A stretch of 64,000 nt of DNA from Ketobacter sp036337295 (lineage in GTDB: Bacteria; Pseudomonadota; Gammaproteobacteria; Pseudomonadales; Ketobacteraceae), in the NCBI GenBank assembly GCA_036337295.1, contig JAYZEN010000012.1:372001-436000 (forward strand), in the 5' to 3' direction. Positions 26,161 to 35,716 of this stretch are shown in pieces. The notes below the pieces were generated by a model. The model worked only from the letters and a program-made list of their open reading frames with translations, was not told the origin of the DNA and did no database searches. How positions within the stretch are numbered: position 1 is the stretch's first letter; each line of letters begins with the position of its first letter. A program made the position numbers and the translations under genes.

Positions 26161-26646
26161 ATGAGATCGCAAAGCTCCGGCTTCACTCTGATCGAACTCA
26201 TCACAGTAATCACCATTATCGGGGTCCTGGCTGTTGTGGTCGGACCCCGTTTTGCTTCTACGGATGTGTTCGAGGAACGCACCTTCTTTGATGGCGTGGC
26301 GCAGGCGGTGCGTTTTGCCCAGGCCAAAGCCTTGGGCAGCGGTTGCATCACACAGGTGCAGTTCAGCGGCTCGGGTTTTAGCGTTACCGTGGACAGCGAC
26401 TGCGACAGTGCTGCGTTTGCAGGGGCTGCGGTGGTCAATCCGGATGGATTTGACAGCGGCTACACCGAACTGAGCCCGTTGCCCGGTGGGGTGTCCTATT
26501 CCGCAACGGTGAACCCGTTGCTGTTTGATCCCCAGGGCCGGGCCATGAACAGCGGCCTCGCCATCTTGTCCGGCGAAGCCGTCATCAGTGTGGGCGCACG
26601 GGAACTGCGGGTAGTAGGTGAAACCGGTTATGTATATCAACCATAA
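26161..26646 (+). CDS. mshC: MSHA minor pilin MshC
   Basis: This 161-residue minor prepilin has the leader MRSQSSG and cleavage before FTLIELITVITIIGV. The globular domain holds FAQAKALGSGCITQVQFSGS, similar to the GspH/FimT fold, and two cysteines. Minor pilins of this class prime assembly and may form the pilus tip. The gene starts 11 bp after mshA and its end overlaps mshD. Confidence 0.87.
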   Translation: MRSQSSGFTLIELITVITIIGVLAVVVGPRFASTDVFEERTFFDGVAQAVRFAQAKALGSGCITQVQFSGSGFSVTVDSDCDSAAFAGAAVVNPDGFDSGYTELSPLPGGVSYSATVNPLLFDPQGRAMNSGLAILSGEAVISVGARELRVVGETGYVYQP

Positions 26647-27121
26647 AGGCATGACCCTGATTGAACTGGTGATGGCCATCGCCCTGGCCGGCATTCTGGT
26701 GGCCGCCCTGATGTCCTCCTACAGCTCGATCGTTGGCCGCAGTGCCGATCCGATGATTCGCGTGCAGTCCATTGCCATCGCCGAATCCTATCTGGAGGAA
26801 GTACTGCAGAAACCGTTTCTGGATTCCGCCACCAACAGCCGTTGTCCCGGGGCCACCGGTGGCCGCAGCACGTTCAATAATGTCTGTGACTACAACGGCT
26901 ATTCCAGCAGTAGCATCACGCTGCCCAATGGCAGCGCAGTGTCGTCTTTGAATGGCTACAGCGTCAGCATCAGCGTTGCTGACATCGCTGTCGGTGAGTT
27001 GGGAGCCATTCCCACCCATTGCGCCCTGAAGGTCACCGTCACGGTGACCAATCCCATTCAGGATGCCATGTCGTTAACGGGGTACCGCACGGATTATGAA
27101 AGCGATCCCGACTGCAGTTAA
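26630..27121 (+). CDS. mshD: MSHA minor pilin MshD
   Basis: This 163-residue minor prepilin starts at the ATG at 26630. Its leader MYINHKG is cut before MTLIELVMAIALAGILVAAL, so residue +1 is Met. The globular part keeps MIRVQSIAIAESYLEEVLQKPF, a stretch typical of MshD/PilV-like proteins, and two Cys pairs (SRCPG, NVCDY; THCAL, DPDCS). A GTG four codons earlier is a less likely start. It overlaps mshC by 17 bases and mshO by 26. Confidence 0.87.
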   Translation: MYINHKGMTLIELVMAIALAGILVAALMSSYSSIVGRSADPMIRVQSIAIAESYLEEVLQKPFLDSATNSRCPGATGGRSTFNNVCDYNGYSSSSITLPNGSAVSSLNGYSVSISVADIAVGELGAIPTHCALKVTVTVTNPIQDAMSLTGYRTDYESDPDCS

Positions 27122-27953
27122 GGGTTGCTCCGGGTTCACCCTGGTGGAACTGATCATCGTCATTACCCTGGTGGGGGTGGTGGCGGTGATGGCATCCACG
27201 ATCATTTCACAACAGATGCAGGGATACGTGGACACCGCACGCCGGGCTGAACTGGTGGGTAAGGCCGATGCGGCCCTCAGTCGCATGGCGCGGGATCTGC
27301 GTAATGCGGTGCCCCACAGCATTCGGGTCAGCGGCAGCGCCATTGAATGGGTTCCGATCAGTGGATTTGGTCGCTATCGAAAGTTTCCCACCACAGGGGT
27401 CGGTGACGTGTTGGATTTTTCCGTGGCGGATGACAGCTTTGATGTGTTCGGCAGCGTGCCGGCTGTGGCCGCGGGCAATCGCATGGTGATCGCCAACAGC
27501 TCCGCTGCAGCCAGTGGCTACAACCTGTATCAGGCAGCCAGTGACGGCAGCTCATTGCCATTGGGTTCCCATGTGATCACCGCAACCGGTGTGACCCTGT
27601 CAGCGGCTGCCGGTGTGGTATCACTCAGTACTCCATTCCAGTTCTCCCAGGATTCCATCGCCAGCCGCTTTTACATTGTGGATGGCGCCGGCAGTTATGT
27701 GTGTAACCTGTCCGACGGTACCCTGCGCCGTTATCAAAGTTACCCGTTGCAGTCCAGCCAGCCCACCAACACCGCCTTGGCCCCCCTTGCGTCCGCCGCT
27801 ACATCCCTGCTGGTGGATGACGTCAGCAATTGTGTGTTCGGCTACACGGCGCTGGATGAACAGCACGGGATGTTGACCATCGAATTGGAACTGAGCCTGG
27901 GCAGTGAGTCCATTTCCCTGGTGCGCTTTGTTCATGTGGAGAACCGCCCATGA
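27096..27953 (+). CDS. mshO: MSHA minor pilin MshO
   Basis: The 285-residue minor prepilin has a longer leader (MKAIPTAVKGCSG) cut before FTLVELIIVITLVGVVAVMA. The helix continues as DTARRAELVGKADAALSRMARDLRNA, resembling GspJ/PilW-type minor pilins, and the rest is a beta-rich globular domain ending LVRFVHVENRP. It overlaps mshD at its start and mshP at its end (ATGA). Probably part of the tip complex with MshC, D, P and Q. Confidence 0.88.
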   Translation: MKAIPTAVKGCSGFTLVELIIVITLVGVVAVMASTIISQQMQGYVDTARRAELVGKADAALSRMARDLRNAVPHSIRVSGSAIEWVPISGFGRYRKFPTTGVGDVLDFSVADDSFDVFGSVPAVAAGNRMVIANSSAAASGYNLYQAASDGSSLPLGSHVITATGVTLSAAAGVVSLSTPFQFSQDSIASRFYIVDGAGSYVCNLSDGTLRRYQSYPLQSSQPTNTALAPLASAATSLLVDDVSNCVFGYTALDEQHGMLTIELELSLGSESISLVRFVHVENRP

Positions 27954-28357
27954 GTGGTTTGAATGTGAAGCGCAGGGGGCGGGGCATCGCCCTGCCGGCG
28001 GTGATTTTTCTGATGGTGATTGTCACGCTGCTGGTGGCCAGTATGTCCCGCCTGTTGTCATCGGAAACCGCCACCGCCAACCTGAACCTGCTGGCCAAGC
28101 GAGCCTACTGGGCAGCCCAGAGCGCCAATGAGTGGGCGGCATATTCCATTCACCTGAGCAGTGCCTGCCCCACGGTGCCGTCCAACTTCACTATCAACGG
28201 GTTCGCCATCAATCTGGCATGCACCAGCTTGAGCTATACCGAAGGAGCCAGCAACGGCGTCATCTACACCATCAACACCCGGGCGGTGATGGGCAACGAT
28301 CCGGCCCAGCCGGATTACGTGTCCCGTTCAGTGGAGGTGATTCTGGATGTGCACTAG
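27950..28357 (+). CDS. mshP: MSHA protein MshP (PilX-like)
   Basis: This is a 135-residue pilin-like protein. A basic N-terminus (NVKRRGRG) precedes the hydrophobic helix IALPAVIFLMVIVTLLVASM. The sequence GRG/IALPAV replaces the usual F-T-L-I-E and lacks Glu+5, as in PilX/GspK-type tip proteins. The following RLLSSETATANLNLLAKRAYWAAQSANEWAAY is the conserved helix of MshP. Two cysteines lie in the globular part. It overlaps mshQ by 11 bases. Confidence 0.85.
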   Translation: MSGLNVKRRGRGIALPAVIFLMVIVTLLVASMSRLLSSETATANLNLLAKRAYWAAQSANEWAAYSIHLSSACPTVPSNFTINGFAINLACTSLSYTEGASNGVIYTINTRAVMGNDPAQPDYVSRSVEVILDVH

Positions 28358-31300
28358 TCGCAATCTACGAGTGCGCTTTGGCGGACTACTGTTGGTGCTG
28401 CTGTGGCTGGTCAGCCCGCGCCTGTGGGCGGCGGAGTGCGCGGCCATCTGGCCGGATCGTGATACTTCCCAGACCACCGCGCGGGCCACCCTGCCAGCGT
28501 TCACCGGCACCACTCAACTGAACCTGAATCGAACCCTGGGGGCCGGCGATTTCCATTTTGCGTCTTCCAGTGAGAGTAGCGGTGATCTGAGTGTGAACGG
28601 CGGGCCAACCACTCGTATTTACATCAACGGTAACCTGATCATCGGTGGCAATACGGATTTGAACCAGAACGGTGATCCTGAAGACCTGATCATCATCGTC
28701 AACGGTGATCTGAATTTCAATTCCAGTTGGAATACCATTAATGTCAACGCCATCATCTATGCCACCGGTAATGTGAACCTCAATAACGATGTGGTGGTCA
28801 ACGGAACCGTGACGGCAGAGGGTTGGGTCAACAACCCAAGCCGCATCAACTACGACAGTAACGCTGTAGCCAACGCGGATTTCGGTACGTTGTGCGGTGC
28901 TGCCGAGCCGGTGCTGGAGATGGTCAGCCTGGAGTGCGGCGCCAATGACCGTTTGATTGTGAGCTTCAGCGATGCCAGTGATCAAACCGCCCTGAGTTCC
29001 TCTGCAGAAGTGACCGGCAATTATGTATTGCAGGCAGACAGCGGCACGGTGATCGGGATCAGCGATGCCGAACTGGCGGACAACGGCTTTGAGGTGATAC
29101 TGACGTTGGCGACACCGTTGACCGCAGGCGAGAACTACACCCTCACTGTGAGTAACATTTCTGATGAAGAAGGCACCACACTGGCCAGCGCCAGTGCCTC
29201 GGTGTATTACACCACCACCCAAACCGGACTGGTGGGGGAATACTATTACAATTCCACTCTCACCGATCCGGTCACAGAGTATCGGGTGGAAAGTCAGGTC
29301 TATGGCAGCTGGAATTCCAATCAGACTCCGTTTGGCAGCGGCACCAGTGGTTTCTCCATGCGCTGGGAAGGGTACTTTGTTCCCGCCAGCACCGGCACCT
29401 ATCAGTTCCGTACCTACAGTGATGATGGTGTGCGCTTGTGGGTGGACGACCTCAGTGACACCGGAAACATCAACAACTGGACCGATCACTCGGCCACCTG
29501 GGATCAGGGCAGCGGACTGGCGCTGGAGGCGGGGGTCAGTTATCCGCTGCGCTTGGAGTACTACAATCGCAGCGCCAATGGGGAACAGGGTGAAATCCAG
29601 TTGCAGTGGCGTCTCAACAGCGGCAGCTATGGCACCTCATCCGCAGCCCTCAACACCTGCCGTGCCGCCCCGGATGCTACTAACGGCCTGGTGGTGCATT
29701 ACACCCTGGATGGGCCCACCTGGAACGGTACTGCCAATGAAGTGCTGGACAGCGCTGGCGGCGGTGTTCACGGCAATATCGTAAATGGCGCCATCAGTAC
29801 ACCGGCCCGAGTGTGTAATGGCGCCGAGTTGGATGGCAGCAACTTCATCCGCATTCAGGATAACGTGGCGCTGGATCTGACCGACGAACTGACGGTAACC
29901 GCCTGGATCAACTTAAGCTCGTTCAGCAATGAACTGCGCGCAATACTGTCGAAGGATGAAAACTACGAATTCCATATAGATCGCAATGGGGCTATTTACT
30001 GGTGGTGGAATAGTAACGGGGGAACCCGTTCTTTTGATTCCGGGTCGTCACGCATTTCCTTGAACACCTGGCATCATGTGGCCATCGTCTATGCCGACGG
30101 GCGCCAGAGTATTTATCTGAATGGCAATGAAGTTGCGTTCCGCACCTACAGTGGGGAAACCCTGGTAACCAATGCCGACCCATTGGAAATCGGTGCCGAC
30201 CAGGGATTGAGTAATCGCAACTGGGTGGGTCAGATTGATGAGGTGAAGATTTTCAAGCAACCCCTGACCCAGGCCGACGTACAGGATGTGATGAACGAAA
30301 CCCATCCCTGTGCCAATGCCCTGGATGCCTTTACGGTTACGGCGGCGGCCAGCGCCAGTGTCTGCGCCCCCACCACCGTCACCATCACCGCCACGCAATC
30401 CGATGGCAGCACTTACAGCACCTTCACCGGTGCCGTGGATATCGCCACCAGCAGCGCCCATGGTAACTGGTCCATCGCCAGTGCCAGTGGATCGTTGAGC
30501 CCCAACCCCGACAACGATGATAACGGTGCGGTGCAGTACACCTTCGTCAGTGGGGATAATGGCAGCGCCCAGCTCTACCTCAGCAATACCCATGCGGATC
30601 AGTTGACGGTGACCGCCATCGAAAACGGCGGCACCGCCACCGGCACGTCCGGCACCATCAGCTTCAGCGAGAATGCATTGCAGATTGATGTGGTGGACGG
30701 CTGGGGATCGGACTTTGTGGCTGGCCGTGATCATGCGCTGCGGATACAGGCATTGCGCCTGGACCCCAGCACCGGCAGTTGTGGTCTGTTCACAGAATAC
30801 CAGGGGGATATCGATCTGAAAGCCTGGATCAGCCGCAGTGCGGAAGACCCTGGCGGCGTGGCCCCGGCCATCACCACCACCAGTGGAAGTCAGGCATTAC
30901 CGAATGCAGAACCCGGGGCCAACAATGTGACGCTGAATTTCAGCGCGGGTGAGGCGTTTGCAGATTGGGTGACCACGGATGTGGGCCAGTATGGCCTGAC
31001 GCTGAAGGACGACAGCAGCGGACAGCTGTTGGACATCTACAATAATCCGTTGCCCATCGAAGGCAGCTTAAGCCCATTCACCGTGCGTCCATTTGGTTTT
31101 TATCTGGAGGCCGTGGGCAACCCCGCCGCCACCGATGTCAATGGTGGTGCCTATGTGCGGGCGGGGGAAAGTTTTACGCTGAATGTGACCGCAGTGGGTT
31201 ACCAGGCATTGGATGACGGTGACGGCGATCACCACCCGGACCCCGGCGCCAACCTGTCTGATAATCCGGTTACAGCCGCCTTCGGTCAGGAACAAAACGG

Positions 31301-32519
31301 CGCTGCCGAATCGGTGGCCTTAAGTGCGACACTGTTGTTACCCGCTGCAGCTGAAGCACATGACCCCGGCCTGTTGGGAACCACCTCGGTGAGTGGATTC
31401 AGTGCGGGCACGGCCGCTACTACAGTACGCTATGACGAAGTGGGCATCATCGAACTCAACGCTGTACTGACGGATACCAGCTACCTGGGGGCCGCCAATG
31501 TGAGCGGCCAGATAGCCAATGTGGGGCGCTTCTATCCGGCCTATTTCTCGGTGACGGACAATGGTCCGGCGCTGCGGGATGCCACCGGCAGCTGGACCTG
31601 CCCGTTCACCTATCAGGGCCAGCCGTTCGGTTTTGATACGGAGCCCCTGATCGCGGTACAGGCTTTTAATATGAATGGCGATGCAACAGAGAACTACAGC
31701 GGGGACTTCTGGAAACTGGATGTACCGACCCACAGCATAGAACTCGACGTCAACAGCCTGCCCACGGGTTCCGCCTGTGAAAGCGGGGGCGCGGTGGTGG
31801 CCGGTTGCCTGACTGAAAACAGCGCCACCGTGAACAGAAACTGGAGTGTCAACAATGACTACGACGGCAACGGTGTGGTGGTGACTGATGATCACAGCCT
31901 GATCCTGAACAAGTTGAACGCCACCCCGGACGGCGGTGATGTGCCCTACAGCCCGGCCCTGGATTATCGGCTAGCGGCGGCTGCCCTCACCGATGGTGAC
32001 GGAGCCTGTTATCAAGCCTCGGGTCAACCCAACGGCAGTTGTGCGGATTACCTGATCGACGACATTACCGGCACCGACATCCGTTGGGGCCGGGCCTGGG
32101 TGGACAGCGCCCTGGGCAGCGTGCTGACGCCCCTGCCGGTGACGTTACGCCTGCAATACTGGAACAGCAGCGCCCAGTTCCAATTGAACGAAGACGATGA
32201 TTACACCACTTGCGCTGGCACTCTGGTGCAGTCCACGGACCTGTCTTTAAGCAATTACAGTGGCGAGCTGAATGCGGGAGAAACCAGCGTGAGTACGGTC
32301 ACCGGCTATCCGGGTTATTACATCAGCACGCTCAGCGCACCGGGCTACCAGGGCAATACGGCCAACGCCGGCAGTGTGCTGTTGAACTGGGTGCCGGAGA
32401 CCTGGCTGCAGTTTGATATTGATGGTGACGGGGCCAGTGAAGACCCGGCCGGGGTGGCCACCTTTGTGGGGCAACCGGCGAACCAGCCTGTGCTGTTCCG
32501 CCGGGAACGTTTCCGCTGA
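28347..32519 (+). CDS. mshQ: MSHA tip/adhesin-like protein MshQ with PA14 and LamG-like domains
   Basis: This 1390-residue exported protein closes the MSHA operon. It has a signal peptide (LLLVLLWLVSPRLWA, about residues 10-30) and an N-terminal beta-rich part with Asn-rich repeats. A PA14 domain follows (about 290-435; GLVGEYYYNSTLTDPV, GTYQFRTYSDDGVRLWVDD), then a LamG/concanavalin jellyroll (about 448-655; LTDELTVTAWINL, NTWHHVAIVYADGRQSIYLN, GQIDEVKIF). The long C-terminal region is of the DUF6701/MshQ type (about 670-1390). A dockerin-like segment DYDGNGVVVTDDHSLIL lies near 1170. PA14 and LamG domains usually bind glycans, so an adhesive tip is plausible. Confidence 0.92.
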   Translation: MCTSRNLRVRFGGLLLVLLWLVSPRLWAAECAAIWPDRDTSQTTARATLPAFTGTTQLNLNRTLGAGDFHFASSSESSGDLSVNGGPTTRIYINGNLIIGGNTDLNQNGDPEDLIIIVNGDLNFNSSWNTINVNAIIYATGNVNLNNDVVVNGTVTAEGWVNNPSRINYDSNAVANADFGTLCGAAEPVLEMVSLECGANDRLIVSFSDASDQTALSSSAEVTGNYVLQADSGTVIGISDAELADNGFEVILTLATPLTAGENYTLTVSNISDEEGTTLASASASVYYTTTQTGLVGEYYYNSTLTDPVTEYRVESQVYGSWNSNQTPFGSGTSGFSMRWEGYFVPASTGTYQFRTYSDDGVRLWVDDLSDTGNINNWTDHSATWDQGSGLALEAGVSYPLRLEYYNRSANGEQGEIQLQWRLNSGSYGTSSAALNTCRAAPDATNGLVVHYTLDGPTWNGTANEVLDSAGGGVHGNIVNGAISTPARVCNGAELDGSNFIRIQDNVALDLTDELTVTAWINLSSFSNELRAILSKDENYEFHIDRNGAIYWWWNSNGGTRSFDSGSSRISLNTWHHVAIVYADGRQSIYLNGNEVAFRTYSGETLVTNADPLEIGADQGLSNRNWVGQIDEVKIFKQPLTQADVQDVMNETHPCANALDAFTVTAAASASVCAPTTVTITATQSDGSTYSTFTGAVDIATSSAHGNWSIASASGSLSPNPDNDDNGAVQYTFVSGDNGSAQLYLSNTHADQLTVTAIENGGTATGTSGTISFSENALQIDVVDGWGSDFVAGRDHALRIQALRLDPSTGSCGLFTEYQGDIDLKAWISRSAEDPGGVAPAITTTSGSQALPNAEPGANNVTLNFSAGEAFADWVTTDVGQYGLTLKDDSSGQLLDIYNNPLPIEGSLSPFTVRPFGFYLEAVGNPAATDVNGGAYVRAGESFTLNVTAVGYQALDDGDGDHHPDPGANLSDNPVTAAFGQEQNGAAESVALSATLLLPAAAEAHDPGLLGTTSVSGFSAGTAATTVRYDEVGIIELNAVLTDTSYLGAANVSGQIANVGRFYPAYFSVTDNGPALRDATGSWTCPFTYQGQPFGFDTEPLIAVQAFNMNGDATENYSGDFWKLDVPTHSIELDVNSLPTGSACESGGAVVAGCLTENSATVNRNWSVNNDYDGNGVVVTDDHSLILNKLNATPDGGDVPYSPALDYRLAAAALTDGDGACYQASGQPNGSCADYLIDDITGTDIRWGRAWVDSALGSVLTPLPVTLRLQYWNSSAQFQLNEDDDYTTCAGTLVQSTDLSLSNYSGELNAGETSVSTVTGYPGYYISTLSAPGYQGNTANAGSVLLNWVPETWLQFDIDGDGASEDPAGVATFVGQPANQPVLFRRERFR

Positions 32520-32529
32520 GGCGCGGCCG

Positions 32530-33066
32530 TTAGATTTTGCTGGCAATGCCGATGGAAAATCCGCTGATCTCCACACCGTCCTTGTCGTAGTAGTTCATGT
32601 ATTCCACGTTCAGGCTCATTTTGCGATCCAGGCTCAGATCGGCGCCGAAGCCCCAGGAAACATCGGTTTCGCTTTCGGAATCGCTGCCGAAGTAGTCATT
32701 GGAATATTCCAGTTCTGTGCGGGTGAAGCCCAGTACCGCATAGGGGAAAAAGCCGGAGCCCACTGGAGCGCCTGCCCGCAGATAGCCGCCAATCATGCTG
32801 TTCAGCTCAACGTCGGTTTCAAAAATACCGGAACCGACGCTGTCGTCACCCACCCCCAGGGACACGCGCACTTCACCGCCAATATTGTCGTTCATCATGC
32901 TGCCCAGGCGGCCGGTGATGCCGGTGAGGGAGGCCTCTTCACTGATGTCCTGAAATTCCGCATCCACAAACAACACACTGCCGCCTACATAAGGATCGGC
33001 GGCCATGGCGGAACCGGCGGCCAACAGGGCCAGGGCAAAGGCGGAACGGGTTACTGTTTTATTCAT
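32530..33066 (-). CDS. Small outer-membrane beta-barrel protein (porin family)
   Basis: This 178-residue protein of the eight-stranded OmpA/OmpX-like or Opacity-type barrel group has a signal peptide (ALALLAAGSAMAA, cut near residue 22). The strands include YVGGSVLFVDAEFQDI, FPYAVLGFTRTELEYSNDYF and VSWGFGADLSLDRKMSLNVE, and the end is SGFSIGIASKI. The start is the ATG preceded by GGAGAGAAT; a longer frame to 33105 lacks support. It converges with mshQ (10-bp gap) and diverges from the Na/Pi gene. Function unknown. Confidence 0.82.
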   Translation of the reverse strand: MNKTVTRSAFALALLAAGSAMAADPYVGGSVLFVDAEFQDISEEASLTGITGRLGSMMNDNIGGEVRVSLGVGDDSVGSGIFETDVELNSMIGGYLRAGAPVGSGFFPYAVLGFTRTELEYSNDYFGSDSESETDVSWGFGADLSLDRKMSLNVEYMNYYDKDGVEISGFSIGIASKI

Positions 33067-33290
33067 GATATTCTCTCCGTTGGTCAAAGGTGGGCCACTG
33101 CCCACTGGGCGTGTTTATACCATAGGCGTTGCAAACTGAATATGAGCTGAATCAGATCTCCGGCCTTGGGGGTTCAGCTGAATGAAATAATGCAGCGTCA
33201 GAATGACCAGGAGTTGATCAGGGTCTAAGATGGCCACCGGTGGTGGTGGTTAAACTGGTTATATCCTCTAACAGATTAATAGGGAATCGT

Positions 33291-34919
33291 ATGCTTGTGG
33301 CACTGGGCACCGTGTTGGGCGGCGTCGGCATATTTCTGCTGGGTATGATCTATCTCACCGACGGTCTGAAACAGTCCGCCGGGGAAAAGCTGGATCAGTA
33401 CCTGCATCGGGGCACCAATACCAAACGGCGGGGCTTCTTTTCCGGCTTTATGCTGACGGCGCTGGTGCAAAGTTCCAGCGTGATCACCGTGGCCACCATC
33501 GGCTTTGTCAACGCCCGGCTGTTGACCATGGGGCAGGCGGTGTGGGTGGTGTTCGGCAGTAACGTGGGCACCACCATGACCGCCTGGATCGTGGCGCTGA
33601 TCGGTTTCAAAATCAATGTGCAGGTGTTCGCGCTGCCCATGGTGGGGGTAGGGGCGTTTATCCATATTCTGTCCAAGCAGACTCAGTGGCGCGCCTTGGG
33701 GGGCGCCCTGGCGGGTTTCGGCCTGTTGTTCGTCGGCCTGGATTTCATGCAAAGCAGCATGGAGACGTATCAGGATCGATTCTTCGTTCTGGACGAAGGC
33801 AGTTTCGATCTTCAACACGTGATCATCCTGCTGCTGATGGGCTTTCTGATGACGGTGGTGATGCAGTCCTCCAGTGCCTCCATGGCGATGATCCTGACGC
33901 TGGTGAACGGCGGGGTGATTCCGCTGCCGTTGGGTGCGGCGGCGGTGATTGGCGCCAATGTGGGCACCACCTCCACGGCGCTGCTGGCCACCATCGGTGC
34001 CACTGCCAATGCCAAGCGGGTGGCCTGGGCACACGTCAGTTTCAATGTGGTGGCCGCGGCGGTGGCGCTGTTGTTGCTGCCGCTGGTGTCCACTGTCTTC
34101 GCAACCGCTTACAACCGCGAGCTGGCCGGTGGTAACGCGGCGTTCTGGCTGGCCATTTACCATTCCCTGTTCAACCTGTTGGGCGTGTTGATCATTATCC
34201 CTCTGGAGCCGCGGGTGACCCGCATACTGACCCGGCGCTTTAAAAAGCGGGAGGGCGCCCATTTTCAGTTGCGCTACCTGGACAAGAACATCGTCTCGAT
34301 GCCGCCGTTGGCGTTGCAATCCATTAGTAAGGAGCTGGACAACCTGGCGCAGCTGGTGGCATCGGTGATTGTGCGGGAGGAGAAAGGGCCGGATACCCGC
34401 GATCAGATTGAGCAGCTGCAACGCCTGCTGGAACAATTCGACGGTTATGTGGTGGCCACCCTGCGTCAACCCATGGCCCCCATCAACGCCGATGCGTTCA
34501 GTAAAATCATCAAGTCCAGCCAGAGTTTGCTCAATGCCCTGCAGTGGTATCAACTGACCCTGCAACAGGGCGCGCGCCCCAAAGATCCAGCCATCGAGCA
34601 GATACTGCTGCCGTTCGAACTGAGCTTTCGCGATTTTATCCAGGCGGTGGCGGCGGAAGAGGATCACCTGCGTATTCAGCAGCGCCTGGAGCAGGTGTTG
34701 GCGGAAGCGGAGCGGGTCAACCGGGATGTGTTCACCCGTCTGCGGGGGCATGCCGTGTTCAGCAGCGATGTCAGTCTGGCCACGCAGTGGGTGGCGTGGC
34801 ATCGACGCATCGCCCAGCAAATGATGAAGGTGTTGCGTCGGGCTGAGGAAATTGATGACCTGATGCATCCACAGGAACCATCTGTTACCTTAGAGCAAAA
34901 TCAAACAGCGGAAAATTAA
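33291..34919 (+). CDS. Na+/phosphate cotransporter family protein (NptA/PhoU-like C-terminus)
   Basis: This is a 542-residue inner-membrane transporter of the Na/Pi-II family. Two QSSS repeats mark the inverted transport halves: ALVQSSSVITVATIGFVNAR and VVMQSSSASMAMILTLVNGG. Each is followed by GSNVGTTMTA or GANVGTTSTALLA. Eight or so membrane helices fill residues 1-310. The C-terminal 220 residues form a cytoplasmic helical PhoU-like domain. It should import phosphate or regulate its flux with Na+. The ATG at 33291 is chosen over a GTG 17 codons upstream because it places the first helix correctly. No Pho box was found. Confidence 0.92.
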   Translation: MLVALGTVLGGVGIFLLGMIYLTDGLKQSAGEKLDQYLHRGTNTKRRGFFSGFMLTALVQSSSVITVATIGFVNARLLTMGQAVWVVFGSNVGTTMTAWIVALIGFKINVQVFALPMVGVGAFIHILSKQTQWRALGGALAGFGLLFVGLDFMQSSMETYQDRFFVLDEGSFDLQHVIILLLMGFLMTVVMQSSSASMAMILTLVNGGVIPLPLGAAAVIGANVGTTSTALLATIGATANAKRVAWAHVSFNVVAAAVALLLLPLVSTVFATAYNRELAGGNAAFWLAIYHSLFNLLGVLIIIPLEPRVTRILTRRFKKREGAHFQLRYLDKNIVSMPPLALQSISKELDNLAQLVASVIVREEKGPDTRDQIEQLQRLLEQFDGYVVATLRQPMAPINADAFSKIIKSSQSLLNALQWYQLTLQQGARPKDPAIEQILLPFELSFRDFIQAVAAEEDHLRIQQRLEQVLAEAERVNRDVFTRLRGHAVFSSDVSLATQWVAWHRRIAQQMMKVLRRAEEIDDLMHPQEPSVTLEQNQTAEN

Positions 34920-34972
34920 ACCCGGAGCGGCCTGTAAGCCGCTTCCGGCAACTCATTCTGGTGGTGAATCCC

Positions 34973-35716
34973 ATGATCAAATCGGTAGCAATTACCGGCG
35001 CTTCTTCCGGTATCGGCAAAGCCATTGCCTACGAGTTTGCCCGCCGTGGCGCGAGCCTGGTGTTGCTGGCGCGACGGCTGGAGCTGCTGCAAGCGTTGGC
35101 GGACGACATCCGGGCGCAATACCCCGCGCTGCAGGTGCATTGCCTGGCGCTGGATGTGGCCCAGACGGAAACCCTCTACCCGACCCTGGAGCAGGCGCAG
35201 TCATTGCTGGGGCAGCTGGATTGCGTGATTGCCAATGCTGGCATCACCGGGGTGAATAAAACCGGTGCCGGTGACTTCAGCCGTGATCAGCAGATCATCC
35301 AGGTCAACCTGGTGGGGGGCATGGCCACCATCGACGCCGCCGCACGCCTGTTCCGCCAGCAGGGTGGGGGCACGGCCGTGGGCATCTCGTCGGTGTCGGC
35401 GTTCCGGGGCATTCCCGGCAGCGCGGCCTATTCCGCTTCCAAGGCCGGCTTCAGCAGTTATCTCGACACCACCCGGATTGAGCTGAAAAAACACGGCATT
35501 CAGGTGATCGCGGTGCATCCGGGCTTTGTCAAAACCGAAATCGCTCCCAACATGGAAAAGTATCCGTTTGTCATCAGCGCTGAGCAGGCGGCGCGGGACA
35601 TTGTCGACGGCATCGTCAAAGGCAAATCCAACATCATTGTTCCGGCTCTGCCCTGGTCGGTGCTGGGGCGTGTCATTCCCTTTATGCCCGATGCGGTGAT
35701 TGAGAAGGCGTTCTGA
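34973..35716 (+). CDS. Short-chain dehydrogenase/reductase (SDR)
   Basis: This is a 247-residue classical SDR. The NAD(P)-binding TGASSGIGKAIAYEFARRG is at the N-terminus, NAGITG follows, and the catalytic Ser and Tyr-x3-Lys are in ISSVSAF and AYSASKAGF. PGFVKTEIA closes the cofactor site. The arginines after the second strand (LLARRLELL) suggest NADP(H). The C-terminal LPWSVLGRVIPFMPDAVIEKAF is typical of DltE/Sadh-like SDRs near membranes. It overlaps the NUDIX gene by one base (TGATG). Substrate not known. Confidence 0.92.
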   Translation: MIKSVAITGASSGIGKAIAYEFARRGASLVLLARRLELLQALADDIRAQYPALQVHCLALDVAQTETLYPTLEQAQSLLGQLDCVIANAGITGVNKTGAGDFSRDQQIIQVNLVGGMATIDAAARLFRQQGGGTAVGISSVSAFRGIPGSAAYSASKAGFSSYLDTTRIELKKHGIQVIAVHPGFVKTEIAPNMEKYPFVISAEQAARDIVDGIVKGKSNIIVPALPWSVLGRVIPFMPDAVIEKAF

